From: an uncultured Eubacteriales bacterium
Lineage (GTDB): Bacteria; Bacillota; Clostridia; Oscillospirales; Oscillospiraceae
Direction: 5' to 3'
DNA: 15,567 nucleotides
Assembly (NCBI GenBank): GCA_900545925.1
Contig: URAZ01000061.1
Span: forward strand, 1 to 15,567
Of the stretch, positions 1 through 8,147 are shown one piece after another. How positions within the stretch are numbered: the first letter of the stretch is position 1; the number at the start of each line of letters is the position of its first letter. The notes below the pieces were generated by a model that was not told the DNA's origin, ran no database searches, and was given only the letters and a program-made list of their open reading frames with translations. A program made the position numbers and the translations under genes.

Positions 1-1
1 C

Positions 2-55
2 GAGGGGTTGGAGCAGGAACTGTTCCTGAACGACCTCGCGTGGAAGCTGAAATAA
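2..55 (+). CDS. C-terminal end of an unidentified protein (partial)
   Basis: An open frame enters from the left edge and ends at TAA (53-55). The 17 visible residues end in LNDLAWKLK. That is too little to assign a family, so no function is offered. It is treated as coding because the frame is clean, the codon use is like that of neighbouring genes, and a hairpin follows at 121-147 between it and the converging ferritin-like gene. Confidence 0.5.
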   Translation, partial: EGLEQELFLNDLAWKLK

Positions 56-120
56 GTGCACAACGCTGAAACAGGAACTGCTGAACAGGCATGATTTTCT
101 GCGGCTGTTTTGAAAGGCTA

Positions 121-147
121 CGGCCCGCTGCATGTTGCAGCGGGCCG
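121..147. terminator. Hairpin between converging genes, probable bidirectional terminator
   Basis: A perfect 11-bp stem (CGGCCCGCTGC and its complement) with a 5-nt loop lies between the plus-strand gene ending at 55 and the minus-strand gene ending at 163. The U-tracts on both sides are weak (GTTGTGT on plus, CCTTTCAAAA on minus), so efficient intrinsic termination is not certain. Confidence 0.55.
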
Positions 148-162
148 GTTGTGTATGGAGCG

Positions 163-669
163 TTACAGACAGGTCTGCAGGATGCACAGGATCATCTGCG
201 CATGTTCGCATTCCTCTTCAGCAATTCTCAGCAGCATGCAGCGGTGCGTTCCGGCGTTCTTGGCAAGCGTCTCATATGCCTCGTGCGCGGTGTGCTCCTC
301 GGAATAGCGTTGGCGGAGCGTCTCGTTGATACAGGTGACGCACGGCGCTTCCGGCCTGCCGGGGCAGGCCTTTTTGCCGGTCTTGAGAAAATAGACCGCG
401 CCGAATTGCTTCGCGTGGCAGGCCTCCTGCCGGGCCATTTCACGCAGCATCGCCTGTGCCTTGCCCTTCATGCGGCAGGCGAGGTGCGCATAGAGCGCGC
501 TGTCATTGCGTTCGTCCGCAATCAGTTCAAGCAGCTTTTCGGGCGTCAGGGAATCGGCCGCAGCGCTGCCGGAGCCGATTTGCTCGTTCATCTGGGCAGC
601 AGGCACGGCCTGCGCGCTCATCACGCGGCTCCAGACCCGCTGCGCCTGTTTTTCCGTGAGTGGTTGCAT
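163..669 (-). CDS. Ferritin-like (rubrerythrin-type) di-iron domain protein, cysteine-rich
   Basis: This 168-residue protein is predicted to be a soluble four-helix bundle. It shows the paired carboxylate/histidine pattern of the ferritin-like superfamily: E53 in ADERN, E82 and H85 in QEACH, glutamates at 124-130 in SEEHTAHE, and E153 and H156 in ECEH. That suggests a di-iron site used for oxidant handling or iron chemistry, as in rubrerythrins. No C-terminal rubredoxin domain is present. The oddity is nine cysteines (65, 84, 102, 110, 113, 144, 154, 162, 167), including a CVTC pair in the loop between the helix pairs. The start at 669 follows AAGGAGGGAG at good spacing. The gene is divergent from typA. 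No promoter was found by eye. Family call is confident; substrate and role are unknown. Confidence 0.8.
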   Translation of the reverse strand: MQPLTEKQAQRVWSRVMSAQAVPAAQMNEQIGSGSAAADSLTPEKLLELIADERNDSALYAHLACRMKGKAQAMLREMARQEACHAKQFGAVYFLKTGKKACPGRPEAPCVTCINETLRQRYSEEHTAHEAYETLAKNAGTHRCMLLRIAEEECEHAQMILCILQTCL

Positions 670-780
670 GGGATCTCCCTCCTTCGCCTCATCGTATGCG
701 CTGCGAGGCCGGATTGTGCGGTTTCACAAAAAATCCCACACGAAAGCGGCAAATTTGCACGATTTTCTCGCAGAAAAATC

Positions 781-809
781 TTGTATTTCCAAGATGTCTG
801 TGTTAAAAT
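781..809 (+). promoter_or_regulatory. Sigma-A promoter of typA
   Basis: TTGTAT (781-786) and TAAAAT (804-809) are separated by exactly 17 bp, about 50 bp upstream of the typA start. The expected transcription start near 816 gives a short leader of about 43 nt. Confidence 0.7.
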
Positions 810-858
810 TCTTTTTTGTGAGATTTTTATTCAGGCAAAGAAGGAAGGGGCGCCAAGT

Positions 859-2678
<1,820 letters not shown>

Positions 2679-2679
<1 letters not shown>

Positions 2680-2722
2680 AAAACGCTCCTCCGTATGCCG
2701 CGGCATACGGAGGAGTTTTTCT
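2679..2722. terminator. Bidirectional intrinsic terminator between typA and the 103-residue gene
   Basis: A perfect self-complementary 30-nt stretch (2686-2715, half-site CTCCTCCGTATGCCG) is flanked by A6 on the left and T5 on the right. It can therefore form a hairpin followed by a U-run on both strands. It serves typA (plus) and the converging gene at 2727-3038 (minus). Confidence 0.93.
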
Positions 2723-2726
2723 AAAG

Positions 2727-3038
2727 TCAAAAATTGAAATACGGCAGGCCGCGGTATTTCTCCGGCAGTTCCTCTTTGCAATATACATTGTGAAGTGTTG
2801 TGACGAGCGAAGACGGATCTGTGCAGATATAACGGTTCAGATACTCGATAAAGTCCTTTTCGGTATAGCATACCACGACCGCAGAACCCCGTTTCACCCG
2901 ATACCTTGCAGCATCGGGGCTTTCGTGCAGCCAATGACAGCTGAACTCCAGACAGTATGTTTCGAGATCATCCGCCACTGCATCCGGAACACAGTACACG
3001 CTGATCTCGCCGTCTGCGCTTAAAAGAACCTGTTTCAT
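2727..3038 (-). CDS. Small protein of unknown function (103 residues)
   Basis: I do not recognise this family. The start at 3038 (MKQVLLSADGEIS) follows GGAGGGCTT at ideal spacing. The frame is open further upstream to 3164, but that extension runs through the inverted repeat and is not credible. The product is predicted soluble with mixed alpha/beta character. It has several aromatic and cysteine residues (YCLEFSCHWLHE), a basic stretch YRVKRGSAVVVCYTEKDF, and a C-terminus ending KYRGLPYFNF. No signal peptide or membrane segment is seen. It stands alone: typA converges on it, and a repeat element separates it from the methyltransferase operon upstream. Good ribosome binding site and terminator make it a real gene; function unknown. 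Confidence 0.75.
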   Translation of the reverse strand: MKQVLLSADGEISVYCVPDAVADDLETYCLEFSCHWLHESPDAARYRVKRGSAVVVCYTEKDFIEYLNRYICTDPSSLVTTLHNVYCKEELPEKYRGLPYFNF

Positions 3039-3069
3039 AAGCCCTCCAAATATTGTTCCTCCATTCGCC

Positions 3070-3264
3070 GTAGGGGCCGATGCCCACATCGGCCCGGCAG
3101 AATGCACTGTTTCTACGGAAATCTGCGGCGAATTCGTAACTTCCCAATGGGCCGATGTGGGCATCGGCCCCTACATTGCAATATGTCAGTGCATACGGGG
3201 CACTGGGGGATTTCTGTAGAACAGGTGCTCTCTGCGCGCGGTGGACAGAGTCGTCGGCCCCTAC
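3070..3264. repeat. Nested inverted-repeat element (REP/MITE-like)
   Basis: A 26-bp arm beginning GTAGGGGCCGATG (3070-3095) is repeated perfectly in inverse orientation at 3149-3174, with 53 bp between. Each arm is itself a hairpin: GGCCGATG and CATCGGCC around a 4-nt loop. A third, partial copy of the arm end (CGGCCCCTAC) lies at 3255-3264, again inverted. No credible gene occupies the 229-bp gap between 3039 and 3267. This is a non-coding repeat, possibly a small non-autonomous element. Its hairpins might also stop transcription from the operon ending at 3268. Confidence 0.8.
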
Positions 3265-3267
3265 AAA

Positions 3268-3885
3268 TCACTTGCTGATTGTCAGAACACCGGCGCAGGG
3301 GGATAGCTGCGTAAATAAAAGGTCTGGAAAATCCTTTTTTATTTCTTCCGCGACAAAATAAATTTCATCGTCGTCCCAATGCGCTCCCGCTTCCTGCCTG
3401 CACCGGTTCAGAGCGTCGCGGGTTTCAAACGCAACGTCGCCGATCAGAATTTTTCCGTTTTCGTTCAGACAGCCGCGCAGCGCGGACAGGAATACGACCT
3501 TCTGCGTGTCTGTCAAATGGTGCAGCGCATAGGTTGCGACAATATAGTCATAGCGGGGGTTTTGCAGCGGTTCTACCAGACCTTGCGTAAAGTCGCCCTG
3601 ATATAAATGCGCGCCCGGCATTTTTTCGGACGCCAGTTCGAGCATTCTGGACGAGAAATCCTGTCCGTAAATGGTGCAGCCCTGTTCATACAGCCTTGCC
3701 GTCAGCACGGCAGTTCCAAACCCAATGTCCAGCACAGAAGCGTTTGGGGTCTGCATGACAGTCTGAAAAATTGCGGCAAGTACCTTTTTGTATCCGGCAA
3801 ACGGGTAGGTATTCGCTTCGTCAGAAAGACCGACACTTTTGTCATATCCATCTGCCCACAGGTCAAATCCTTTGTTGTTCAGCAT
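3268..3885 (-). CDS. Class I SAM-dependent methyltransferase, YrrT-like
   Basis: The 205-residue protein has a Rossmann-type methyltransferase fold. Motif I is VLDIGFGTAVLT (51-62), an acidic residue follows strand 2 (GQDFSS, D76), then QGDF (96-99), and YDYIVATYALHHLTD (112-126) is the post-motif strand and helix. The overall pattern, starting FDLWADGYDKSV and running through ATYALHHLTD, closely resembles Bacillus YrrT, a putative methyltransferase near methionine/cysteine recycling genes. The substrate cannot be read from the sequence. The start at 3885 follows AGGAGGCAGCT. It is last of four minus-strand genes, 25 nt after the YitT-family gene, and probably co-transcribed with it. Confidence 0.88.
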   Translation of the reverse strand: MLNNKGFDLWADGYDKSVGLSDEANTYPFAGYKKVLAAIFQTVMQTPNASVLDIGFGTAVLTARLYEQGCTIYGQDFSSRMLELASEKMPGAHLYQGDFTQGLVEPLQNPRYDYIVATYALHHLTDTQKVVFLSALRGCLNENGKILIGDVAFETRDALNRCRQEAGAHWDDDEIYFVAEEIKKDFPDLLFTQLSPCAGVLTISK

Positions 3886-3910
3886 AGCTGCCTCCTGAAA
3901 TTCTAAATTG

Positions 3911-4780
3911 TCACTTTTTCCAGATTTTCGGCTGGTACTGCATATTGGAGACGTTATAGACCGTAATAAACGCCTTTGGGTCCTCGCGGTTGATGAAGGT
4001 CATCAGCCGCTGGTACTCGCTTTTATCGACGATGGTGATGATCTCGTTATGTTTCTGCAAATTGTATGCGCCAATGGCCTCGTAGATCGTGGCGCCGCTG
4101 TGCAGTTCGTTGATGATGAACTGCCGCAGCGCCTCCTCCTTTTCGGTGATGATGCAGACGCGGCGCTTTTTGTTGTGGTCAAAAATGAAATGATCCAGAA
4201 TAATCCCGTTGAAATATGTGCCGAGGATACTCAGAACCACGGTTTTCTTGTCGTAGACAAGCGCTGCGGACAGTGCCACGCACATACCGGACAGAGACAT
4301 GGCTCTTCCTAGATCCATGCGCAGGTATTTGTTCAGAATTTTTGCCACGATATCCAGTCCGCCGGACGATGCGTTCCGATTGAAAAGGATGCTCAAACCG
4401 ATGCTGACGACCAGAATATAGCAGAGTACGTCCAACTCTTGGCTGCCGGTCATGGATTCAAAATCCGGAAACAGGATTTCAAACAGTCCTAGAAACAGCG
4501 GGAGCGTGATGCTTGTATAGACGGTCTTTGCTCCGAACTCTCTGCCGCAGGTCAGGAAGCCGATGATCAGAAGGACGATATTCAAAATCATTGTGATGGC
4601 CGACAGTGGAAGCGGAATAAAATTGGACAGCACGATTCCAAGACCGGATATGCTGCTGACAGAGGTGTGGCTTGGAGATAGAAAAAAGAAGACTGCCGCC
4701 GCAATGATTGCCACCGCTGCGGTCAAGATTGCCGCTTCTTTTCCAACTTCGAGATAATTCAACTTTTTATTTGTCATCAT
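3911..4780 (-). CDS. YitT family membrane protein with C-terminal DUF2179 domain
   Basis: The 289-residue protein has about five to six hydrophobic segments in residues 15-195, including AAILTAAVAIIAAAVFFFL, AITMILNIVLLIIGFL and LDVLCYILVVSIGLSILF. The motif NRNASSGGLDIVAKIL (134-149) is characteristic of YitT proteins. Residues ~205-289 form a soluble C-terminal domain (KRRVCIITEKEEAL through GAYNLQKHNEIITIVDKSEY) matching DUF2179, which may bind a small ligand. Transport function in this family is not established. There are two adjacent ATG codons at 4780 and 4777; GGAG lies 5 nt before the first, so 4780 was taken. The gene is 22 nt after the TRIC-type gene and 25 nt before the methyltransferase. 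Confidence 0.92.
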   Translation of the reverse strand: MMTNKKLNYLEVGKEAAILTAAVAIIAAAVFFFLSPSHTSVSSISGLGIVLSNFIPLPLSAITMILNIVLLIIGFLTCGREFGAKTVYTSITLPLFLGLFEILFPDFESMTGSQELDVLCYILVVSIGLSILFNRNASSGGLDIVAKILNKYLRMDLGRAMSLSGMCVALSAALVYDKKTVVLSILGTYFNGIILDHFIFDHNKKRRVCIITEKEEALRQFIINELHSGATIYEAIGAYNLQKHNEIITIVDKSEYQRLMTFINREDPKAFITVYNVSNMQYQPKIWKK

Positions 4781-4802
4781 GGTTTCTCCAGCTTCTGAGT
4801 TG

Positions 4803-5471
4803 TCAGTTCCGCAGTGCGGTGGGAGTCTGCGTATCGTCGTGGTAGTCAGACTTCGGCAGGCTCCAGTGGTAATATGCTGCCAGCAGGCGCAGCACGACGA
4901 TGGCTGCTGCGCCGAAGAGCATGGCCGCGTTCGCACCCAGCCGGTTCCAGCACAGCGCGCAGATGAGCGCGCCGATAATTGACGCGCAGGCGTAGAAATG
5001 CCGAACAAAGATATAGGGCCGTTCCCCGGAGAACACGTCGCGCAGCACGCCGCCGCCCACGCCGGTAATGAGGCCGACGAAAACGGTCAGGAACAGCGTA
5101 TAGTGTTCCGCCTGCCGGTATGCGCACTGGACGCCGACAACCGTGAACACGCCAAGGCCGACCGCGTCCATCACCAGCAGAAGCCGGTCAAAGACCGGCT
5201 CATGCCGCCCGACACGGGCGCGCACATGCGGCAGGAACATGAGAACGGACACGGCGGCCGCCGTGAGTGTGTAGACCGGATCCTGAAACGTCGCGGGCGG
5301 CGTGATGCCGAGAATGAGGTCGCGGACAATTCCGCCGCCGACCGCCGTGCAGACGCCGAGGACGATCACACCGAGCAGATCCATCTGCTTTTTGATGCCG
5401 ACAATGGCGCCGGAAACGGCAAACGCGACAGTGCCGATGAGTTCTAATACAAAAACAAGAATGTTGGACAT
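4803..5471 (-). CDS. TRIC cation channel family protein (UPF0126/YadS-like)
   Basis: The 222-residue integral membrane protein has two homologous halves of about three helices each, the layout of prokaryotic TRIC channels. Each half carries the glycine-rich signature: GGGIVRD at 45-51 and GVGGGVLRD at 137-145. Other family features are SGAIVGIKKQMDLLGVIVLG near the N-terminus, FDRLLLVMDAVGLGVFTVVG at 95-114 and GERPYIFVRHFYA. Members conduct monovalent cations, K+ or Na+; some may also relate to amino-acid-responsive regulation. The start at 5471 (MSNILVFVLELIG) follows CCGGAGG. The upstream open frame to 5537 only shadows the MFS gene end. It lies 19 nt after the MFS stop and 22 nt before the YitT-family gene. 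Confidence 0.93.
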   Translation of the reverse strand: MSNILVFVLELIGTVAFAVSGAIVGIKKQMDLLGVIVLGVCTAVGGGIVRDLILGITPPATFQDPVYTLTAAAVSVLMFLPHVRARVGRHEPVFDRLLLVMDAVGLGVFTVVGVQCAYRQAEHYTLFLTVFVGLITGVGGGVLRDVFSGERPYIFVRHFYACASIIGALICALCWNRLGANAAMLFGAAAIVVLRLLAAYYHWSLPKSDYHDDTQTPTALRN

Positions 5472-5490
5472 AATGGGAACCTCCGGAGGC

Positions 5491-6684
5491 TTACACGCGC
5501 ACTGATTTTTTCTGCACAGCCAGCGCACCGAGCGCAATCAGCACGCCGATGGACGCACAGCCGGTCGAGAACCAGAGCATGAGCGTCGTGCCGCCGAGGT
5601 CAATCAGATACCCGGAGACGAGACTGCCCAGCAGCGTACTGAGCGAGATGGCGAGAATTGTGCGGATGGACTGGCCCTGTACCCGGTCGGCAGGGGAGAC
5701 CGATTCATTGGCAAAATAGACTGAGGCAGGGAAGAACAGGCCGTAGCCCAGCATCTGTACCGGCTGCACAGCCAGCAGCATGCCAAGCGAGCCGGACGCG
5801 AGGATCAGCAGCGGCTTGACCACCATGAAGATGATCGAGATCAGCAGGATTTTCGCGCTGCTCATCTTTTTTTGTAGCAGCCCGAACACCAGCGCCGACG
5901 GCAGCTCCGAGGCGGCCATCAAAAACTGCGCGACGCCGAGCGCTGTGCTGCCGCCGCCGTGGCTGTTTACAAGCGAGACGAGGAAATTGCTGATCGGCAT
6001 CACGCCCATCATGCCGAAGAAGCAGGCAATCAGCATGAGCGTAAAGACCTCGTTTTTCTTTAAGATCTGCCAGATCGAATGGCTGGAGGCCGCCTTTGCC
6101 TGCGGCTGCGGCAAAAGACGCGCCGGAATGCTCGGAAACGCCAGCAGGCAGACCAGCAGCAGAAGCTGCTCGGCGCAATGCGCCAGAAGCGCCGTCTGCA
6201 TGCCGAACCGCGCCGTCAGCAGGCCCGTCACGACGCATAAAACTGCGTAGGTCAGCGACCCCATCCCGCGCGCGAAGCTGTAGGGGATCTCCACGCCTGC
6301 GTTCACATACTGCATGCCCATCGAGTCGATCAGCGGATAGGAGTTCGTTTCCAGTACGCCGAATAGGAAAATGATCAGCGCTGTGAGCAGAAAGCCGGGG
6401 CGCGTGAAATAAAAGACAAGATTGAGCGCGGCGGCGGGCAGCAGCATGATGATCAGCAGCCGCTTGATGGGGACGCTCGGGTGCCGGTCAGCCCAGCCGC
6501 CGATGACCGGCTGTGTAAACAGGCTTGCCAGATAGCACAGCGCGCAGAAGATTCCGGCCTGTCCGGTCGTAAAGCCCCGGTCGAGGACGATCGCGGCTTG
6601 ATAGGCGCAGATGGAGCTGATCATGCCCCAGAAGCTGGCCTGCAGGAGGATATAGCAAAGAACGATTCGTTTTCTGGACGCCAT
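5491..6684 (-). CDS. Major facilitator superfamily transporter
   Basis: The 397-residue protein has about twelve hydrophobic segments and the MFS loop motif after helix 2 (GGWADRHPSVPIKR). This loop and the N-terminus (YILLQASFWGMISSICAYQAAIVLDRGFTTGQAGIF) resemble the MFS_1-like group related to LacY and nucleoside/phenylpropionate symporters. The substrate is not identifiable; a sugar, aromatic acid, nucleoside or drug is possible. The start at 6684 (MASRKRIVLC) follows AAGGA about 10 nt upstream. It is first of the four-gene minus-strand cluster and has a strong promoter at 6722-6750. A long stretch open upstream of 6684 crosses that promoter and is not coding. Confidence 0.9.
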   Translation of the reverse strand: MASRKRIVLCYILLQASFWGMISSICAYQAAIVLDRGFTTGQAGIFCALCYLASLFTQPVIGGWADRHPSVPIKRLLIIMLLPAAALNLVFYFTRPGFLLTALIIFLFGVLETNSYPLIDSMGMQYVNAGVEIPYSFARGMGSLTYAVLCVVTGLLTARFGMQTALLAHCAEQLLLLVCLLAFPSIPARLLPQPQAKAASSHSIWQILKKNEVFTLMLIACFFGMMGVMPISNFLVSLVNSHGGGSTALGVAQFLMAASELPSALVFGLLQKKMSSAKILLISIIFMVVKPLLILASGSLGMLLAVQPVQMLGYGLFFPASVYFANESVSPADRVQGQSIRTILAISLSTLLGSLVSGYLIDLGGTTLMLWFSTGCASIGVLIALGALAVQKKSVRV

Positions 6685-6721
6685 GGCATTCGCTTCCTTT
6701 ACAGACAATATGGCAGACATT

Positions 6722-6750
6722 ATTATAGAGCGCGGAACAGATAAAAACAA
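6722..6750 (-). promoter_or_regulatory. Sigma-A promoter of the MFS-TRIC-YitT-methyltransferase operon
   Basis: On the minus strand TTGTTT (6750-6745) and a consensus TATAAT (6727-6722) are 17 bp apart. The expected start near 6715 leaves a leader of about 30 nt before the MFS start. The -35 boxes of this promoter and of the divergent rplS promoter are only about 22 bp apart. Confidence 0.8.
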
Positions 6751-6772
6751 GCGGATTTTCCTGAAAAAACGC

Positions 6773-6801
6773 TTGATTTTCTGCGGTTCGTGTGCTAGAA
6801 T
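6773..6801 (+). promoter_or_regulatory. Sigma-A promoter of rplS with extended -10
   Basis: TTGATT (6773-6778) and TAGAAT (6796-6801) are 17 bp apart. TGC directly before the -10 box makes it an extended -10 promoter. The expected transcription start near 6808 gives a leader of about 97 nt. Confidence 0.82.
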
Positions 6802-6807
6802 ACATTG

Positions 6808-6904
6808 GTCTGTGAAAAGGATGGTCCTCTGCCGCAGCCGGCACGAAGGTGCAGCGGCATTTCCTTGCGGTATGAACGTTCTTAATTTGAAGGAGGACAC
6901 AATT
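6808..6904 (+). promoter_or_regulatory. Structured 5' leader of rplS, candidate L19 autoregulatory leader
   Basis: The leader can fold into nested helices: AAGGA (6817-6821) with TCCTT (6862-6866), TGCCGC (6830-6835) with GCGGCA (6854-6859), and an inner GCAC (6841-6844) with GTGC (6849-6852). GAAC/GTTC lies just before the ribosome binding site. Bacillota rplS genes are known to carry an L19-binding leader (Rfam L19_leader) that lets the protein repress its own synthesis. Position and fold suggest this is one; the match was judged by eye only. Confidence 0.55.
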
Positions 6905-7246
6905 ATGGATCTCATGAAGGCTCTGACCAGCCAGTACATGAAGCAGGAGCTGCCCGAAGTTCAGGTCGGCGATACCGTTCGCGTTCATGTCAAAATCAAG
7001 GAAGGTTCCCGCGAAAGAATTCAGATTTTCGAGGGCACTGTCATCGCCAAGAAGCACGGCGGTATCGAAGAATCCATCACCGTCCGCCGCATCTCCTACG
7101 GTGTCGGCTGCGAGAAGGTTTTCCCGATCCACGCGCCCAACGTCGTTGATGTCGAGTGCGTCCGTCACGGCAAGGTTCGCCGCGCAAAGCTGTACTATCT
7201 GCGCGACCGTCTTGGCAAGGCCGCAAAGGTCAAGGAAAAGGTCTGA
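6905..7246 (+). CDS. rplS: 50S ribosomal protein L19
   Basis: The 113-residue protein is full length for bL19, which sits at the interface of the two ribosomal subunits. Diagnostic segments are PEVQVGDTVRVHVKIKEG, RIQIFEGTVIAKKHGG, ESITVRRISYGVGCEKVFP, and the C-terminal VRRAKLYYLRDRLGKAAKVKEK. The start at 6905 follows GAAGGAGGACACAATT. In many Bacillota rplS follows trmD; here it is a stand-alone unit with its own promoter, structured leader and terminator. Confidence 0.99.
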   Translation: MDLMKALTSQYMKQELPEVQVGDTVRVHVKIKEGSRERIQIFEGTVIAKKHGGIEESITVRRISYGVGCEKVFPIHAPNVVDVECVRHGKVRRAKLYYLRDRLGKAAKVKEKV

Positions 7247-7260
7247 TCTCCATCGTCCAG

Positions 7261-7296
7261 AAACCGCCGGTCCCCATGTGGGAACCGGCGGTTTTT
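7261..7296 (+). terminator. Intrinsic terminator of rplS
   Basis: AAACCGCCGGT (7261-7271) pairs with ACCGGCGGTTT further on, with an inner CCC/GGG extension, followed by T5 and then another T6 after CCTG. On the other strand the U-run is only three to four bases, so stopping the converging ABC gene there is less certain. Confidence 0.92.
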
Positions 7297-7304
7297 CCTG
7301 TTTT

Positions 7305-8075
7305 TTATGCGGATGTGCTGGGCCTGCGGCATTCGTCTGTAATCTCGGACTTCAGCGCGCGCAGCGCGGGTTGCTCCACATCACGCGGGTAGGGAAGGGC
7401 AGACAGATCAAATTCGCGGATGGTGCTGTCCGGGTGCATGACGACGATTTTCTGCCCGAGGAGCAGCGCCTCTTCCAACTGGTGCGTGACAAGGACGATG
7501 GTGCGCGGAAGCTTTTTCTGGATGGCGAGCAGCTGCGATTGCAGTTCGCCGCGCGTCAGAAAATCCAGCGAGGCAAACGGTTCGTCCATCAAAAGCAGCT
7601 GCGCCTGACTGGCCAGCACCCGCGCAAGACCAAGCCGCTGCTTCATGCCCGTGGAAAGTTCTGGCGGGGTGAGGTCGGCGTAGTCCTGTAGGCCGACAAG
7701 CCGAACAAAATCAGCGGCCTTTTCATACCGTTCCTCCGGCGTCTTTCCTACGCCGCAGGCCATGGCAACATTTCGCTGCACGTTTGTCCATGTGATGACA
7801 TATGGGTCCGGGCTCAGAAGCGCGCTGTGCCAGCCCTGCGGCATGTCGATCTGTCCCGCGTCCGGCTGCTCCTTCCCGGCCAGCAGCTTTAATAGCGTAC
7901 TCTTGCCGCAGCCGCTGCGGCCAACGATGACCGTAAGCTGCCCGATAGGGAAGCGCACGGAAAGATCGCGCAGGACCTGCCGCGTGCGGCTCTGGCGCGT
8001 CTGACCAGTGATGACGATTTCGCTTGAATAAGATGTATAGGATTTTTCTACATGCTGCAGCGCGACTGCGTCCAT
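7305..8075 (-). CDS. ABC transporter ATP-binding protein, NitT/TauT/SsuB-like, without partner genes
   Basis: The 256-residue nucleotide-binding domain has Walker A GRSGCGKST (52-60), signature LSTGMKQ (140-146), Walker B LLLMDEP (160-166) with FASLD, and the switch histidine in VTHQLEEA (H198). The layout is that of the nitrate/sulfonate/taurine importer ATPases (SsuB, TauB). Two things are odd. The Q-loop, usually FQEP in this family, reads LSPDPYVITW, so the conserved Gln appears to be Ser88. The N-terminus has about 15 extra residues between KSY and the VLRDLSV strand. No permease or substrate-binding protein is present here. The start at 8075 follows GGAGA. It is 72 nt downstream of the CFI-box gene on the same strand and may share its transcript. 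Confidence 0.9.
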   Translation of the reverse strand: MDAVALQHVEKSYTSYSSEIVITGQTRQSRTRQVLRDLSVRFPIGQLTVIVGRSGCGKSTLLKLLAGKEQPDAGQIDMPQGWHSALLSPDPYVITWTNVQRNVAMACGVGKTPEERYEKAADFVRLVGLQDYADLTPPELSTGMKQRLGLARVLASQAQLLLMDEPFASLDFLTRGELQSQLLAIQKKLPRTIVLVTHQLEEALLLGQKIVVMHPDSTIREFDLSALPYPRDVEQPALRALKSEITDECRRPSTSA

Positions 8076-8147
8076 AAAAATGTCTCCGTTCGATTGAGAT
8101 TCACTGCTGAGCCCCGCAAGGCTGAGGCGCCTGCGGCGGGATCGGTG

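Noticed and set aside
14..28. CAGGAAC-T-GTTCCTG dyad near the left edge
   Set aside because: It is inside the coding end of the partial gene; short and without context.
91..858. Open extension of the typA frame upstream of 859
   Set aside because: It overlaps the divergent ferritin-like gene and the typA promoter and has no resemblance to TypA. The start at 859 has a good ribosome binding site and matches the family N-terminus.
4803..5537. Longer TRIC-family frame starting at 5537
   Set aside because: It overlaps the end of the MFS gene. The start at 5471 has CCGGAGG and gives the normal family length.
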